A stretch of 64,000 bases of DNA from Anaeramoeba flamelloides. Its lineage: Eukaryota > Metamonada > Anaeramoebidae. The stretch is from assembly GCA_027625915.1 (NCBI GenBank), contig JANTQA010000023.1:3472001-3536000 (forward strand). The letters are read 5' to 3'. Position numbers and translations under genes: made by a program. Positions within the stretch are counted from its first letter, which is position 1. Every line of letters starts with the position of its first letter. The notes beneath the pieces were generated by a model, which was not told the DNA's origin, made no database searches, and saw only the letters and a list, made by a program, of their open reading frames with translations. Positions 12,695-24,600 of this stretch are shown one piece after another.

Positions 12695-13110
12695 TCTGTC
12701 AAGTATCGTAGAGTACCGAGCTTTTCTTGAGGTTTTCTGTTTTATATGTTAAGTGTTCTAGGTTTTTTTGTGGTTTTCTATTTTATTTCTGGAGTGTTCT
12801 AGGTTTTTTTTTACTTTTTGAAATAAACAGAAAATTTTAATAAATTTTCAGTTTATTTCTAAAGTAAAAATAACCTAAAGAAAATCTATTGATTTACCAA
12901 ATAAATAGAAAACTAAAGAAAACCTAAAGGTGTTTTTTTTTTACTTAACAAATAAAACAGAAAACTCAAAAAAACTAAAGAAAATATATTGATTTTCCAA
13001 ATAAACTGAAAACTCAAGAAAAGCTAACATTGTTTTTCCAGAATTCAAAAGAATGGAGAAAAATCGATGATTTTATTCCATTCTTTTGAATTCTATACAA
13101 CCTAACCTAA
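12695..13110. repeat. Modular palindromic array, locus 3 (right arm)
   Basis: It begins tatcgtagagtaccgagc. B units follow (GTTCTAGG joints), then a C hairpin (AAACAGAAAATTTTAATAAA around 12835), reversed A units, and a D hairpin near 13065. The C hairpin has no equivalent in locus 2 of the opposite arm, while locus 2 has a second D hairpin that is absent here. Confidence 0.75.
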
Positions 13111-13695
13111 AATCAAAAAAAAAATATTTTTTTAAATTTATATCAATAAATAATTCCATAATAGTCAAAATAATTGGTTATCAGTTTGAAGGATATTTAT
13201 TAAATTTAAAAAACTTTTTAAATAAATGATTATAGCCTCTTAAATGTAAAAAAAAAAAAAATCAAATTTTTTATTATTAAATTTGAAAAAAAACTCTTAG
13301 TAGAACCTGGAAATATGTTTTTTACAACTTAAATTATTAAATATCTTGAAAAATAGTTAATGATCAGAGATCTTTTATTTACCAATAGTATTTATTATAA
13401 GTGAGGTTATCAAAAAGTGAAAAATTAGCAACTTTTAATTTTTTTTTGAAATCATTTTTTAATGATTGTGTTGGGATCCTGTATAGAACCTGAAAATCCA
13501 ATGTAATACCAACATAGAGTATAATAAATAAATATAGACCAAATGAAGGATTCAACACAATATTTTTTTTTAATACTATCTCTTGGTATCTGGGCTTTTC
13601 TTTGATTAGTCGATTATTTATTGAAAATTAGTTGAAAAAATTGACTATTTTTGAGATCTCCAAAACCAAACTGACACAATTTGGATAAATCAATG

Positions 13696-14881
13696 TAAAC
13701 TCTTTTTCAGTCAAAGGGGCCCAGTTGTAATGGTATAACACATGTGTTTAAAGGGTTTGCATAGATATTAGAAGAAAAATTTTATTTTGGAAATTTTCAA
13801 AATTGAAATCATTTTTTCACATTTCTACACATTTTTGTTTTTTTTTTTCGATTTTTTTTTTAAAAAACTACAGTGATCAAAATAATGCGTGCACAACGAC
13901 TATAATCCGTGTTTCAAAATATTATCCGTTCTTTTTTTTATTCTTATATCAAGGCAACGTCCAATCTACTACTAAATAATATACCTAAGTACAAATCAAT
14001 TTTGAAAGTAAAGGTCTGGTTATTTTCAGTAAAATTTAAATTATTGATGCAAATAGTTGAAAATTTTTCATAATATTCTCATTTTTTTTTGATTTTTTTT
14101 GTTTTTTTGATGATTAAAATTTTCTCAAAAATAAACTCTATTTTTTAAGATAAATTTTCCAATTTGATCCTTTATTTTTAGAATCTTTTTAAATAATAGA
14201 ACTTTAAGAAACCAGTACCATATTTTTTTAGGGTTTATTATTAGTTTCTTTCATTGATTAATGTATAGGTCAACTATAACAAAAAAACACGCTTTTTATT
14301 TTGAAACACGCATTAAATTTTTTTGCACGCTTTATTTTGACTACAGTAATTTATTTGCAAAAAAAAATTATATTGCAAGATCAATAGTCACTTGGTAAAA
14401 AAGCGTTATTCTAATACCATTGAAACCATGTAAAGATTGTTGAGAAATCATATTGATTTCTATTGCAATTCTATTCGATCTTAGATCCTGGATATTTGTT
14501 TAATAAATGTGAAAAATTTTCACTTCATTTTCATTTCATTTTTCAAATAGAGACCACAAATACCAACAAACTTTGTTTGGGGGTTTAATTTCTAAAAGAA
14601 AAGTATCGAAAATGAAGTGAAAAATGTTTCATATTTATTATTCAAATACCAGTAGAAGTTCAAAACAAACATCCTTGCTTTTCTCAATAGGTCCCTAAGA
14701 ATTTGAGTTTTTCAATTTTTAAGAAAAAATATTGATTAATTAGTTTTCTTTCAGACATGTATCAACATTTCTTTGATGTGTATTATTCTGTTTATTTTTT
14801 ATTTGTTCTTCAAAGGTCAATTATATAAAATAATTGATATTTAAAAAAAACGTTGGGCCCCTTTGACTGAAACAGAGTTTA
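13696..14881. mobile_element. Element H inserted in G, with terminal inverted repeats
   Basis: The left end TAAACTCTTTTTCAG plus TCAAAGGGGCCC mirrors the right end GGGCCCCTTTGACTGAAAC plus AGAGTTTA over about 27 bp. It is bounded by TA, which may be the target duplication. Other copies are at 34366-34915 and 43543-44258. It has no intact coding frame. Its extra length comes from a nested family b element. Confidence 0.8.
13871..14346. mobile_element. Family b TIR element nested in H
   Basis: The ends CAGTGATCAAAATAATGCG and, reverse-complemented, CTGTAGTCAAAATAAAGCG are flanked by TA on both sides, as in Tc1/mariner insertions. At 476 bp with no transposase frame, it looks like a MITE. It is the youngest of three layers (G, then H, then b). 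Confidence 0.8.
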
Positions 14882-15447
14882 GATTTAAATTGTGGTTGTT
14901 TGTTTAATTGAAAAATAATATAATAGATTATATATTTGTAATATATTTTTTTCTTCTTTTAATTGATTTTACTTGTTGTTTTCAGTAATTTTCCCATTAT
15001 AATCACATTCCTATTATTAAAAGGGATTATCAAAAGTTCTTATTCTCAAAAGCTAAATTAATACTTTAAACTGATTTTTTGATAAATTTAAAATTTGAAA
15101 TACAATTTTTTTCTTAAAATCTTTTTGAAAACTGAATGAAAATGTTTGTTTTATTTATTTTGCAATAAATTGTATTGGATTTTCGTTAGTGTAATAGTTT
15201 ATATTGATCATTTTTCTATTATGAAATAATTTTTTGTTCAATTTAATTTAAATATTATTTTTTGAGTTATTTATTACAAGTGATAACGAATTTTGTTTTA
15301 ACCAATTTAAAATATATTATGATTATTGATAAAATAAAAGTTATTTGTATCGCTTAAGTAAAAAAAAATATTATTTTTCTGTATTGAGTCTGTTTAAAAT
15401 TTGATTATTAGTTATTTTATTAATTCAATTTTAAAAGATTTATGTCT

Positions 15448-15518
15448 GGCCAAATAGTTTAATGGGAGAATACATGCTTTGGGAGCATGGGACCCGAGTT
15501 CGATTCTCGGTTTGGCCC
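15448..15518 (+). tRNA. tRNA-Pro (anticodon UGG), right palindrome arm
   Basis: The same 71-nt cloverleaf as at 8221-8291 in the opposite orientation, identical at all 71 positions. Anticodon loop TTTGGGA, T loop TTCGATT, discriminator C, then a run of eight T that would terminate Pol III. Conservation against diverged flanks suggests that both copies are used, or that gene conversion continues. Confidence 0.95.
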
Positions 15519-15884
15519 TTTTTTTTAAACATTTTCTTATATTTTTTTAGAAGCTATGAGTGTTAAACTTTGTATTTTCTGACTTAAAAGTTTTCAAAAA
15601 ACAGTAAAAAAAAAAAAAATACAATCAAAAAAAAAAAAAAAAAAAATTTCAAAAAAAATTTTTTACGAATTTCTTGTTACAACCACCTTAATTATTTTTT
15701 AAATCTTTATCACTCTCTAGGTAATAAAATTAAACAAGTAATCTTATCTGTATTGGTTTTGTCATTAAAGTTCACAAATAATTGGCTAATATGATCTTAC
15801 TTATATCCTCTATTTCAATTGTTCTTTAAAAAAGTTCAGAAATATTATAATGAATAAACCGTAATACATCTTTTAAGGCTTACT

Positions 15885-16440
15885 TTCCTTGAATTTCGAA
15901 AAAAAGATTATCTTATCTAGAGCATGACAACTTGTTAATTTAGTACTTAGCTGATTGATCTTCCACTTGTTATAGCATTTAAGAGTTGTTCAAAATGCCA
16001 ATTTTGGACAATTTATTATTTTTTTATTTCAGAAAACCGGAATTGAAGAGTCTAATACTAATAAATCCGAAATTAAGACATATAAAAAAATGTGTTTTGG
16101 GGGTTGTTATTTCAAATTTTTTCTGAGGTTTTGTTTAGCAACTTGTAAAAAAAAAAATTTATTTTTATTATTAAATTGACAAAAAATTTTAAATCAAAAT
16201 TTTCTTTTACAACAAAACAATCTAAATTTATTCTTAAACACCAACCAATCTATTAATCTTACAATCTTCAATTCCGATTTATGAAAATAAAAAAAAAAAA
16301 ATGTCAACAATTGCTGTTTTGAACAACTCATAAAATCCATAATAATCACAAGATCTATCAGATTATAATCAAATTAACAAATCAATACACCTTATACAGA
16401 ATAATCTTTTTTTCAAATTTATGGGATTGTAACCCATAAT
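15885..16440. mobile_element. Hairpin element F3, right-arm copy
   Basis: Reverse complement of 7300-7865. It contains CCAATCTATTAATCTTACA and ends TTATGGGATTGTAACCC. It has no coding frame. The two copies drifted after the arms were duplicated. Confidence 0.65.
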
Positions 16441-16789
16441 AAGGATCACAATTTTAAATTTGAATTTTGAAAATATTTTTTTTTTAATTCCTTTTTTAAA
16501 TCTAAATAATAGAAAACCAAAGTAACTATTTATCACATTATTTAATAATTAATTTAAAACCTCCCCAAAAGACATTAGTGTTTTTATTTTGAAATATTTA
16601 CTCAATAATCACCAACATCAAAAACACAAATTCTGAATCCTTTATCTAAACTAGTTGTATTATCAAAAATAGTTCCAATATTTTTCAAGACTTTCAAAAT
16701 TTATAATCACATCAATCTATCAGTTAATTCTTGAAAAAAAAATACCCCCTTTGTTTAATTCTTAACCCACCTTTCTGTCCAAATTTAAA

Positions 16790-17488
16790 ATATTATCATT
16801 TTCTTCTGGGATAGACCCAAAAAAATGACAGAAAATAACATATCAACAAAGATGATTTAATTTGTTTATACTTTAGATCAACTTCTTGCCACTTGTTTAT
16901 ACTTTCCTTTTTGACTATTTTCCAATTGTGAGTTGTAATTTTTTGTTATTCAAAATAAATTTTTATGATAAAGAAAGAGTTTCAAATTATTAAAATTAGA
17001 AGATTTGTGAGAGAAGTCAAAATAGTAAATGTAATGTAGATCAAGTATAGTAATCTTTAATTAGATTCCGAAAAAAAAATAAAAAATAAAAGAGTCTTTT
17101 AATCATCTGACCTATCCAATTTGAATGTTTTTTACCAAACAGTAATAATAGAAATATTGAATTGAAAATTTCTAGAACAAATTGATTAATTTATTTGTTT
17201 TTTATAATTCAATGATGATTTTTGGGATATTCTGTTTAAGTGAAAATTTTCAAAATATTTAAAAATAATTGGTAAAATTTTTTCTGTTTTTTTTATTTAT
17301 TTTACAGAATAAAATTGGAAATATTTTTTTTTCTTTTTTGTTGATTTTATATTTTATTTTAATTGTTGGTTATATTAACTAGCCATTTTTCAATTAATTA
17401 ATCATACAATTCCGTTCGTTTCTCAAGGTGGATGATTATAATTATCAATAGGTGATATTTTAAATATCACTATCGATAATTAGAATCA

Positions 17489-17525
<37 letters not shown>

Positions 17526-17590
17526 AATTCACTAGAATAACTTTAGATATTTTCAATTTTAAAGTAGTTAGATTGATTATTTACTATATA
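16790..17590. other. Right-arm-specific segment with (AT)n
   Basis: It interrupts the match between left-arm 6760-7020 and the right arm. It contains an uninterrupted (AT)16 tract at 17490-17521 and a small palindrome just before it (GATATTTTAAATATC). No gene is visible. It may be an insertion here or a deletion in the left arm. Confidence 0.5.
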
Positions 17591-18233
17591 AATTTGTCTT
17601 GAATTTCAGTTTTTTTTATAAAATTTTTGAATTTTTTAATAAATAAAAGCATAAGTTTTATTTGATGATATTCAACAAATATTTCTATTTTACTAATCGA
17701 TTTTTTATAAATGTTTAAACCGTGGCCTACGAACGCAAATAGCCCACCAAATAGTCCATATGTTTTATTTTTAGTCTTCTTTGTGATAAGATGTTAATTC
17801 TCGAAGGTTAATCTAATCTTTTATCTCAAGATTAAAATAAATTATTTTTGGCAAAAAAATGTTAATTGTTGGCCCTTTTTGATTTTTTTCTTTTTATTTA
17901 TTCAACCTTAAAACCTCAGTTATCAAGCCCTCTAAATATCCTTAAAAATATATTAATCCTGATTAGTTTTTCATTAAATCTGTTTTCGTATTTTTGACTA
18001 CGAACAGTTGTTATTTGAATGAGAATGAAAAAAATATCCAATATATTTTTCTTGATGGGTAATATTTTAATATTAACCAGATTGAAAAAATATTTCAGAT
18101 AGGTTGAAATTCAAATCAAATAAAACAAGTTATTGTATGCTTGGGATTAAGTTACTATTTTTAACAAAAAAAAATAAAATTTTAAAATATAAAAAAAAAA
18201 TTCTTTAGTAGTTTTTTTTATTGTTAATCTTTT

Positions 18234-18427
18234 CAGTCAGTTTCACTTTTAAGGTATAAAATTCAATGAAAATTAAGTACAAAAAAAATCTCAAATTAAG
18301 GCACAAAATTTTGGATTCTAGTAAAATAAATGGTAAAAAAAAAAAATCGGAATTTTGCATTAATTTGAATTTTTTTTTTTGCTTTAAATTTCGTTGAAAG
18401 TTTGTACCTTAAATTTTAAACTGACTG
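18234..18427. mobile_element. Family a MITE, decayed copy
   Basis: The end CAGTCAGTTTCACTTTTAAGG and its mirror CTGACTG enclose about 194 bp of nearly self-complementary sequence. The best copy is 27536-27731. It lies in the right arm; the corresponding left-arm position does not show it clearly. Confidence 0.7.
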
Positions 18428-19330
18428 TATTAACATAATAAATTTTAATTTTTAATCAAAAATAATGATAAAATTAATAAACTCTACAAAAAAAATTTGA
18501 AACTTTCAAGATTAACAATGCATTTTCAAAGTTATTTTTTTCCCCTCTTCTCAACATCCAAAACAGCTGAGTAACATCAATAAAAACATCTTAAGAATTC
18601 CAGTTTTGAAAAAATAATGATAACAAGTTATTAAAAATCAAAAGTAAATTTATATTTTCAAAAATTCCAATTTCCTATCCATTTTTGAAAATTATAGGCT
18701 TTTTCAGTTAACTTAAACGGTTTTCAAAACTAAAAAAAAATAAAAAATCCACTATTACTCAATATTATTAGAGATACAACTTTATAAAGATCTTTGATCT
18801 AGTAATGACCAATATAATTATATCTGGAAAAACTGGTTATTTTGTCATTTTTTCTTGATTTAATACAAAAAAATACATTAACTGTTTTTATAGTATTTAT
18901 TTGAAAATAATATCATAATAATCTGTAAAAAAAAAATTTCACATAAAAATTGAGAAATTCACGAGAACTTTTCAATAAGTTCGCATTAATAATTTCAAAT
19001 TTTCCTGAAAAATGTCAATTCGTTTACTTTCAAAAATGATTTGAACTTAAGTATACTACTCGGTAGTGAATTCATACTTACACATAAAAAAAAGAAATAA
19101 AAGTATGATTTTTATTTTCAAACACTTGTTTTATGACTTTTTAAGATCACTTTACTCCCTTATACTTTAAACGTTTCAAAATTCTTCAAAACCCCCAATA
19201 TAATATTTTTTTCAGAAACTGTCCAATTAATTTGTCAACAAACTGAGTTAATAACCCAAAAGATTCTCAATTAGTTACCCTTAATTTTTTCATTTTTTTT
19301 TGATTTTCCTTTTTGATAATTCAAATCAAG

Positions 19331-20210
19331 AGTTAGTATTATTTCTCTCTGCTTTTGTTTTCTTTATAATTATTTATCCTTTTTTGATCTAAAACTTGTC
19401 TAAAAATGAATTCTTTTGAATAATAGTGACCACCTATTGGGGATCAAGTTTATTAGGTTGCATGAGCAACCCAAAAATCTGTAAGAAAAGAAATTTTTTC
19501 TTTTTTTTTTTTATTTTTTTTTTCTCAAATCAAAACTCCCAGAATAACAAAGTAAAAAAACAATAAAAACACACAAAATTTAATACCTTTACTCAAAAAA
19601 ATAAGGCATAATGACACTCTTATGTATGCCATGTCAACTTGCCAAAAACAAATCAGCTGTTGATCAAAGAGAATGTACAATTTGTGATTGTCTCTGTAAG
19701 AATTTTTTTCTTTTTTTCAATAATTTTTGATCTCCAAAATTTCTTTTTGATTTCTCTCTTCCAAATTTGAGTTTTGCAGAAGTTTCCAAAACAACAAGAA
19801 AAAAAAAAAACAAGAAAAAAAACAACAAAAAGAAATTTATGAATTATTTTTTTTTCTTTTTCAACAATTCAAACCCATCAAAAATTAATTTTCTTTTTTG
19901 ATTGATTTCATAAATAATTCAAAAAAAATCACACAAAATAAAACAAAGGTATGCCACGTGAATATTTCACAAGACAACAAATCAGAAGTAAATATGGATT
20001 TGAACAAGCCACTTTGATGGATTGTATTGTTACTGGACCTTGTCTTCCTTGTGCTGTTTGCCAAGATGTAAATATTTTTTTTTTACTTTTTTTTTTTTTT
20101 TAATTGGTTTTTTCTTTTTAAGAGTCTTTCTTCTTATTTTCTTCTTCTTACTTTTGTTTTCCCAAAATTAGGCACGAGAAATTGAAGACAGAGGATCAAT
20201 GGTCAGATAA
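19331..20210 (+). CDS. PLAC8-family small cysteine-rich protein
   Basis: Exons 19427-19480, 19606-19695, 19949-20067 and 20172-20210 join in phase across introns with GTAAGA, GTAAGA and GTAAAT donors. They give about 100 residues ending REIEDRGSMVR-stop. The chain shows the PLAC8 signature: W-G-S-S-L-L-G-C near the start, then CIMTLLCMPCQLAKN, a C-T-I-C-D-C-L-C cluster, RSKYGFEQATLMDC, and GPCLPCAVCQDAREIE. Family members are membrane-associated and are linked to metal handling or cell-size control, but the role here is not shown. The first coding exon opens with TG-ACC after a TAG acceptor. An A at 19331 followed by GTTAGT would supply a start codon split by a 95-bp intron (inference). The gene begins about 430 bp outside the palindrome. 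Confidence 0.85.
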
Positions 20211-20810
20211 TTGGATTTTCTTTCACATCATTTTTATTTTTTTTGTTTGAAGATCAAAATTGGAAATATTTCGAACAAAAAAGCAAATAAAAAAAAAAAA
20301 AACAAGCACACATCTCCTATTTCAATTACTCTTTCAAAATTTTAATAAGTTTATTGATTTGTTCTGATTTTTTATTTCTTTTTAATAACCTTATGATTAT
20401 ATTTGTTCACTCACACAAAAATTGATCATCAGTTAACATATTTTGAAATTCCTAAATAAATTACAAACATTAATTAATTTCTATTAAATTAATTATTTTT
20501 TTTATTTTTTACTTATTTCATAACGTTTATTTTGGAAACAAATACTGTTACCCTTCGATTTGTATTAGTATGTTGAAAAAAAATATTGTCTTAATATTTA
20601 ATTCAAAATCAAATTAAATAATTTTCAAAAAAAATAAAACCACATATTTTGGGGATTATCACAAATTTGAAAAAATGTTAACTAATCGCCTTATTATTCT
20701 TTAAATATATTTATTGGTTTGTTTGTTTCCAACTCAAATAAAGCTTGTTCAAAAACAAAAAAAAAAAAAAAAAAAGAAATTTTTCAATAAAACAAAATAA
20801 AAGTTCACTA

Positions 20811-21043
20811 CTGATAAATTCGAATAAATTTCAAAATATTTTTACTTCAATTTCCATTTTTATAAATCTTGGAAGTGTTTCTTATCATTCAGTCCATGGC
20901 AAAGAATATTTTGAAGAAAAACTAATTTTACAGAGTTTCTTAACACTTGACTTCATAAAATGCTTTATTCAAAAATTGAGAATAAAAATTTCAAAAAGGA
21001 AAATCAAGTAAAAAATTTCCAAACATAAATTGGAATTTATCAG
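20811..21043. mobile_element. 233-bp TA-flanked MITE (family f), copy 1
   Basis: Terminal repeats CTGATAAATTC and GAATTTATCAG are flanked by TA on both sides. The length equals that of the copy at 35851-36083, to which it is roughly 85% identical by eye. An open frame (20745-21011) spans it, but there is no evidence that it is a gene. Confidence 0.85.
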
Positions 21044-21690
21044 TAAAGTAAATTCAAATCTTTTATCATTCATTTCAAAATTGATCTTGAAAAATCCCTA
21101 TTCTTTTTCCAGGAAAAATCTCAATTTTGAAAAAGAAAAAACATGAAAAATTCAGAAATCATTTTAAAAACATGTGTTGTGTTTAACTTTGTTTGCACTT
21201 TAATTATTCTTTGTCACCCTAGAAAATATAATATCATATTTTCAAATTTAGAGGGTATGTTACCTTTCAAGTAAGAAAAAAATTCACCTGAGAGGTTAGA
21301 GCGTATCAATTTCTGTAAAAATAACTTACACTTTGAATCTATGCTAAATATCTGATAAAAAAATTATTACATTATTTTCCTGATTTTTTGTTTACAAATA
21401 GAGTTTTCAAAAATCATTGGTTATAATTTGTGTCTGTATTTGAAAAGGGAAATTGAAAATAAAGAGAATATTTTTTACAATTTATTTTTACAAGACTTTT
21501 TGAAAAAAAAATTCACTTTAACAAAGCTATTTAAAACTTTCAAAATGTTGGAAAATATTTGGAACATTAGAAATTGAAAAAATGGATGTTTGGTGTTATT
21601 TGAAAGGTTTTTCAGTTTTCTGAAAGCTTTGAAAATGCTACTAAGAATTATAGCCTTTGTCAAAATTTATTTTTTTTTGCTTTTCTTCAT

Positions 21691-24600
21691 ATGAACAATT
21701 TTCTTGTTTCGCAAAAAGAATCTTTAAAACAATTGGGAAAATTTATTTCAACAGTTGTCAAGCCACTACAATGTAAATTAACTGTTGAACAGATCTTACC
21801 AATCTCGCATTTTGATCTTGTTTTTAAATCTTTGATCGAGACCCACTTATTATTAAAATCATTTACTCGATCCTTAGAACACTTGATCCATAACCAATAT
21901 GAAAACGAAACAGAATTTTGGGAGGCTTCAATTTCGACTAATGGAATTTTTTCAAGGTTGTTTGTTTATATTCAAAAGCTAGCACCCATAATCAAATTGC
22001 TTTCAAGGATCTTAAGGATCCTGAAATTTAAAATCTGGATTAATGAACAATTCAAAAGTATACAAAGAACTTACACAAGCCAAGAACTCTTAAATTTTTT
22101 TGTTCAACCATTAACTTTTTTTACACTGTTTTCTTCTCTTTTTGCTTCAAATTTTAATACCATTCTCGATCGTAATTTACGTGACAAACAAATTTTTGAA
22201 GGTAAAATAATTTTTTTTGAATTCTTTTTTTTGTTTTTTGGAATTTCAATATTTTTTTTCTTGTTTTTTTTCAATAGAACAAAAAAACAAAGATTTTTCT
22301 TTCAGAAAGTTTAATAAAAACAAAAAGAATTTAGTGAAACAAAATTGATAACAAATAAAACGATTTCTCTTGATTGAGGATGTATCAAAATTCATTTAAG
22401 AATTTATTTTCTCTTGGTTTAAGGTTTACAATCCCTGAAATTTGAAAAAAGGTTATCTTGTGTAGGGTGTAGTGGCTTGTTAATTTGGTTCTTAGCTGAT
22501 CGATCTTATGCTTGGTATGGATTTTAATAGTGGTTCAAAATGGCAATTTTTGACAATTTATTATTTTTTTTTTCCGAAATCCGAATTGAAGAGTATAAGA
22601 TTAATAGATTGGACTATTAGGTGTTCAAAGAATAAATTTTGATTTTTGGGTAGCAAAAAAATTTTGATCTACTTTTTCGTTAATTAACTAAATGAAAAAA
22701 AATATTTTTTAAAAGCTCCAAATAAAATCAAAGTTAATTTAAAATTTGGTTTCAACAACCCACAACCCACATTTCAAAATTTATTTCTTAAACACCTACA
22801 AATCTATTAATCTTAACTCTTCAATCCGGATTTAGGAAAAAAAAAATAATAAATTGTCAAAAATTGCCATTTTGAACCACTATTAAATCCCCTACCAAGC
22901 ACAAGATCAATCAGATAAAAACCAAATTAACAAACCACCACATCCTACATAAGATAATGCATTTTTCAAATTTCAGGGATTGTAAACTTTAATTACGTTG
23001 TGTACCATAAACCTAAAGATCTACAGATTTTTTCATTAAGTTGCATTTGTGTTGAACAAATGGAGATATAAGGGAAGTGGGGATAAAAAAAAAAATATTT
23101 AATTATTCGTTTCAGCCATTTTATAAAAGTGAGGAATAAAAGCTTGAAAAAACGTTACAAAAACTGCTTCAAAGAGTGATTCATATAGTTTTGGTAAAGC
23201 TTTATTGTTCGCTTTTTTAAAAAGACTGTAGGGCTAACCGTTGTGGAAAAAAAAATGAAACAGGGAAAAAAAGTTAAGCAAGGTTTTTAATTGAGAACAT
23301 TACTGAAAATGAAAAGTAAAATCAATAAATAGAAGAAAAAATTAACTTCAAAGAATAATCCATTTTATGATTTTTTAATCAAATCAACGAAAAATACAAT
23401 TTAAATCTACTCGGTTATCCAAATTGTAAGTGTGGTTTTGGAGTTCACAAAAATAGTTAATTTTTTGAACAAATTTTTAATGATAGGGGTTCAAAGAAAA
23501 ACCCATATACCAAAAGATAGTATTAGAAAAACTGTTATTTTGCTGAATACTTCATTTTGTCTTTATTTATTTATTTATTCTTTTTTTAAATCATTTTACT
23601 TTTCGTTTTCAGTAAGGTTCCCAATGAAAAACCGTGTTTCACTTTTTTTTCACAACTGTAAATTCATTTTCAAAAAGCAGGAACGAGTGTTTAGATCGAT
23701 TATTAGAATTGCAGTATTGAAAAAAAAAAAATCCCGAACACGAAAAAAATACCTGAAAAGATTTTTAATTGTGAATAATAGGTAAAATTGTTGTGTAATT
23801 TCATTTATTTTAAATCAAATCCTTTTTTTAAGAATCAAACTTTTTAAATTATAACTCACCTACTTATTAGAATGATGATTAATGAAAACACACTTGATCA
23901 AAACATTTTTTAATCAATCAAAAAACAAGAATAAAAATATTCATTTTCCAAACTCTAGTAAACCTCAATATAAAACTCGATTGTTTTTCAAAAAAGTTGA
24001 TCTACTTAGGTTATATAACAAATTATTTGAGTATTCTACAGACACCTCACTTTAATGAACTTTGGGTAGGTTAATTACTGAGTTCATAAAAAGTTTGTTA
24101 GTTATAAAAATAATTTGATTTCGAATATTACGCAATTACACAACAATTTTCCTAATATTAACAATTAAAAATCTTGTCAGGTATTTTTTTCATGTCCTGT
24201 ATTTTTTTCACTACTATAAAATAGAATTTACAACATCAAATTAAGCCAAAATTTAAGTTCTTCAAAGAAGATATAAACTCAAAAATAAATTAGAAATTCT
24301 TGGTTTTGAACACATTTCAAAAAAATTAAAGTTCCCAAAAAAGATAATGAAAATATTAATAGGGAAGTGGAAAACTTAAAATTACTAAATGCGAATTTTA
24401 ATCAATTTAGAGAAAACTTAAAAATAAAAAGTTCTGGATGGAAAGGCCAATAATGTTTAAAAAATTATTAGATATAATAACAATATCAACAAACAGTTTT
24501 GTCGTAGAGTGTCGTAGAGTGCCTAGGTTTTCTTGAGGTTTTTTGTTTTATTTGTTAAGTGTTCTAGGTTTTTTTGAGGTTTTCTATTTTATTTCTGAAG

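Larger units (their letters stand above)
13520..15010 (+). mobile_element. Element G copy, interrupted by element H
   Basis: The outer parts (13520-13695 and 14882-15010) together match the uninterrupted copy at 59815-60254. Both contain TACTATCTTTTGGTATCTGG (here cTCTTGG) and, to the right, TAGATTTAAATTGT and a TTTTCAGTAATtTTCC-type end. The left terminal repeat is missing. Confidence 0.65.
4590..18905. repeat. Giant imperfect palindrome (inverted duplication)
   Basis: The left arm (about 4590-11830) and right arm (about 12330-18905) are reverse complements over most of their length, around a loop of about 500 bp. Matched landmarks are 4880-4960 with 18535-18640, 5160-5400 with 17890-18150, 6620-6900 with 17610-17880, the two tRNA genes, 7270-7870 with 15880-16450, 10680-10990 with 13140-13460, and 11500-11760 with 12380-12680. 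Identity is clearly below 100% except in the tRNAs, so the duplication is old. Arm-specific segments are 5421-6612 and 8800-10640 (left), and 13475-15010 and 16790-17590 (right). Edges are approximate because they were aligned by eye. Confidence 0.85.

Noticed and set aside
20745-21011. 88-codon open frame
   Set aside because: It spans the 233-bp MITE; the other MITE copy has stops in that frame.
22278-22348. Alternative last exon of the RhoGEF after acceptor TTTCAATAG, ending FNKNKKNLVKQN
   Set aside because: In phase, but it would end the protein inside the DH domain; joining to 25381 restores DH, PH and WW. It could be a minor isoform.
23432-23785. 117-codon open frame
   Set aside because: It lies mostly inside element G and is not conserved in the other G copies.
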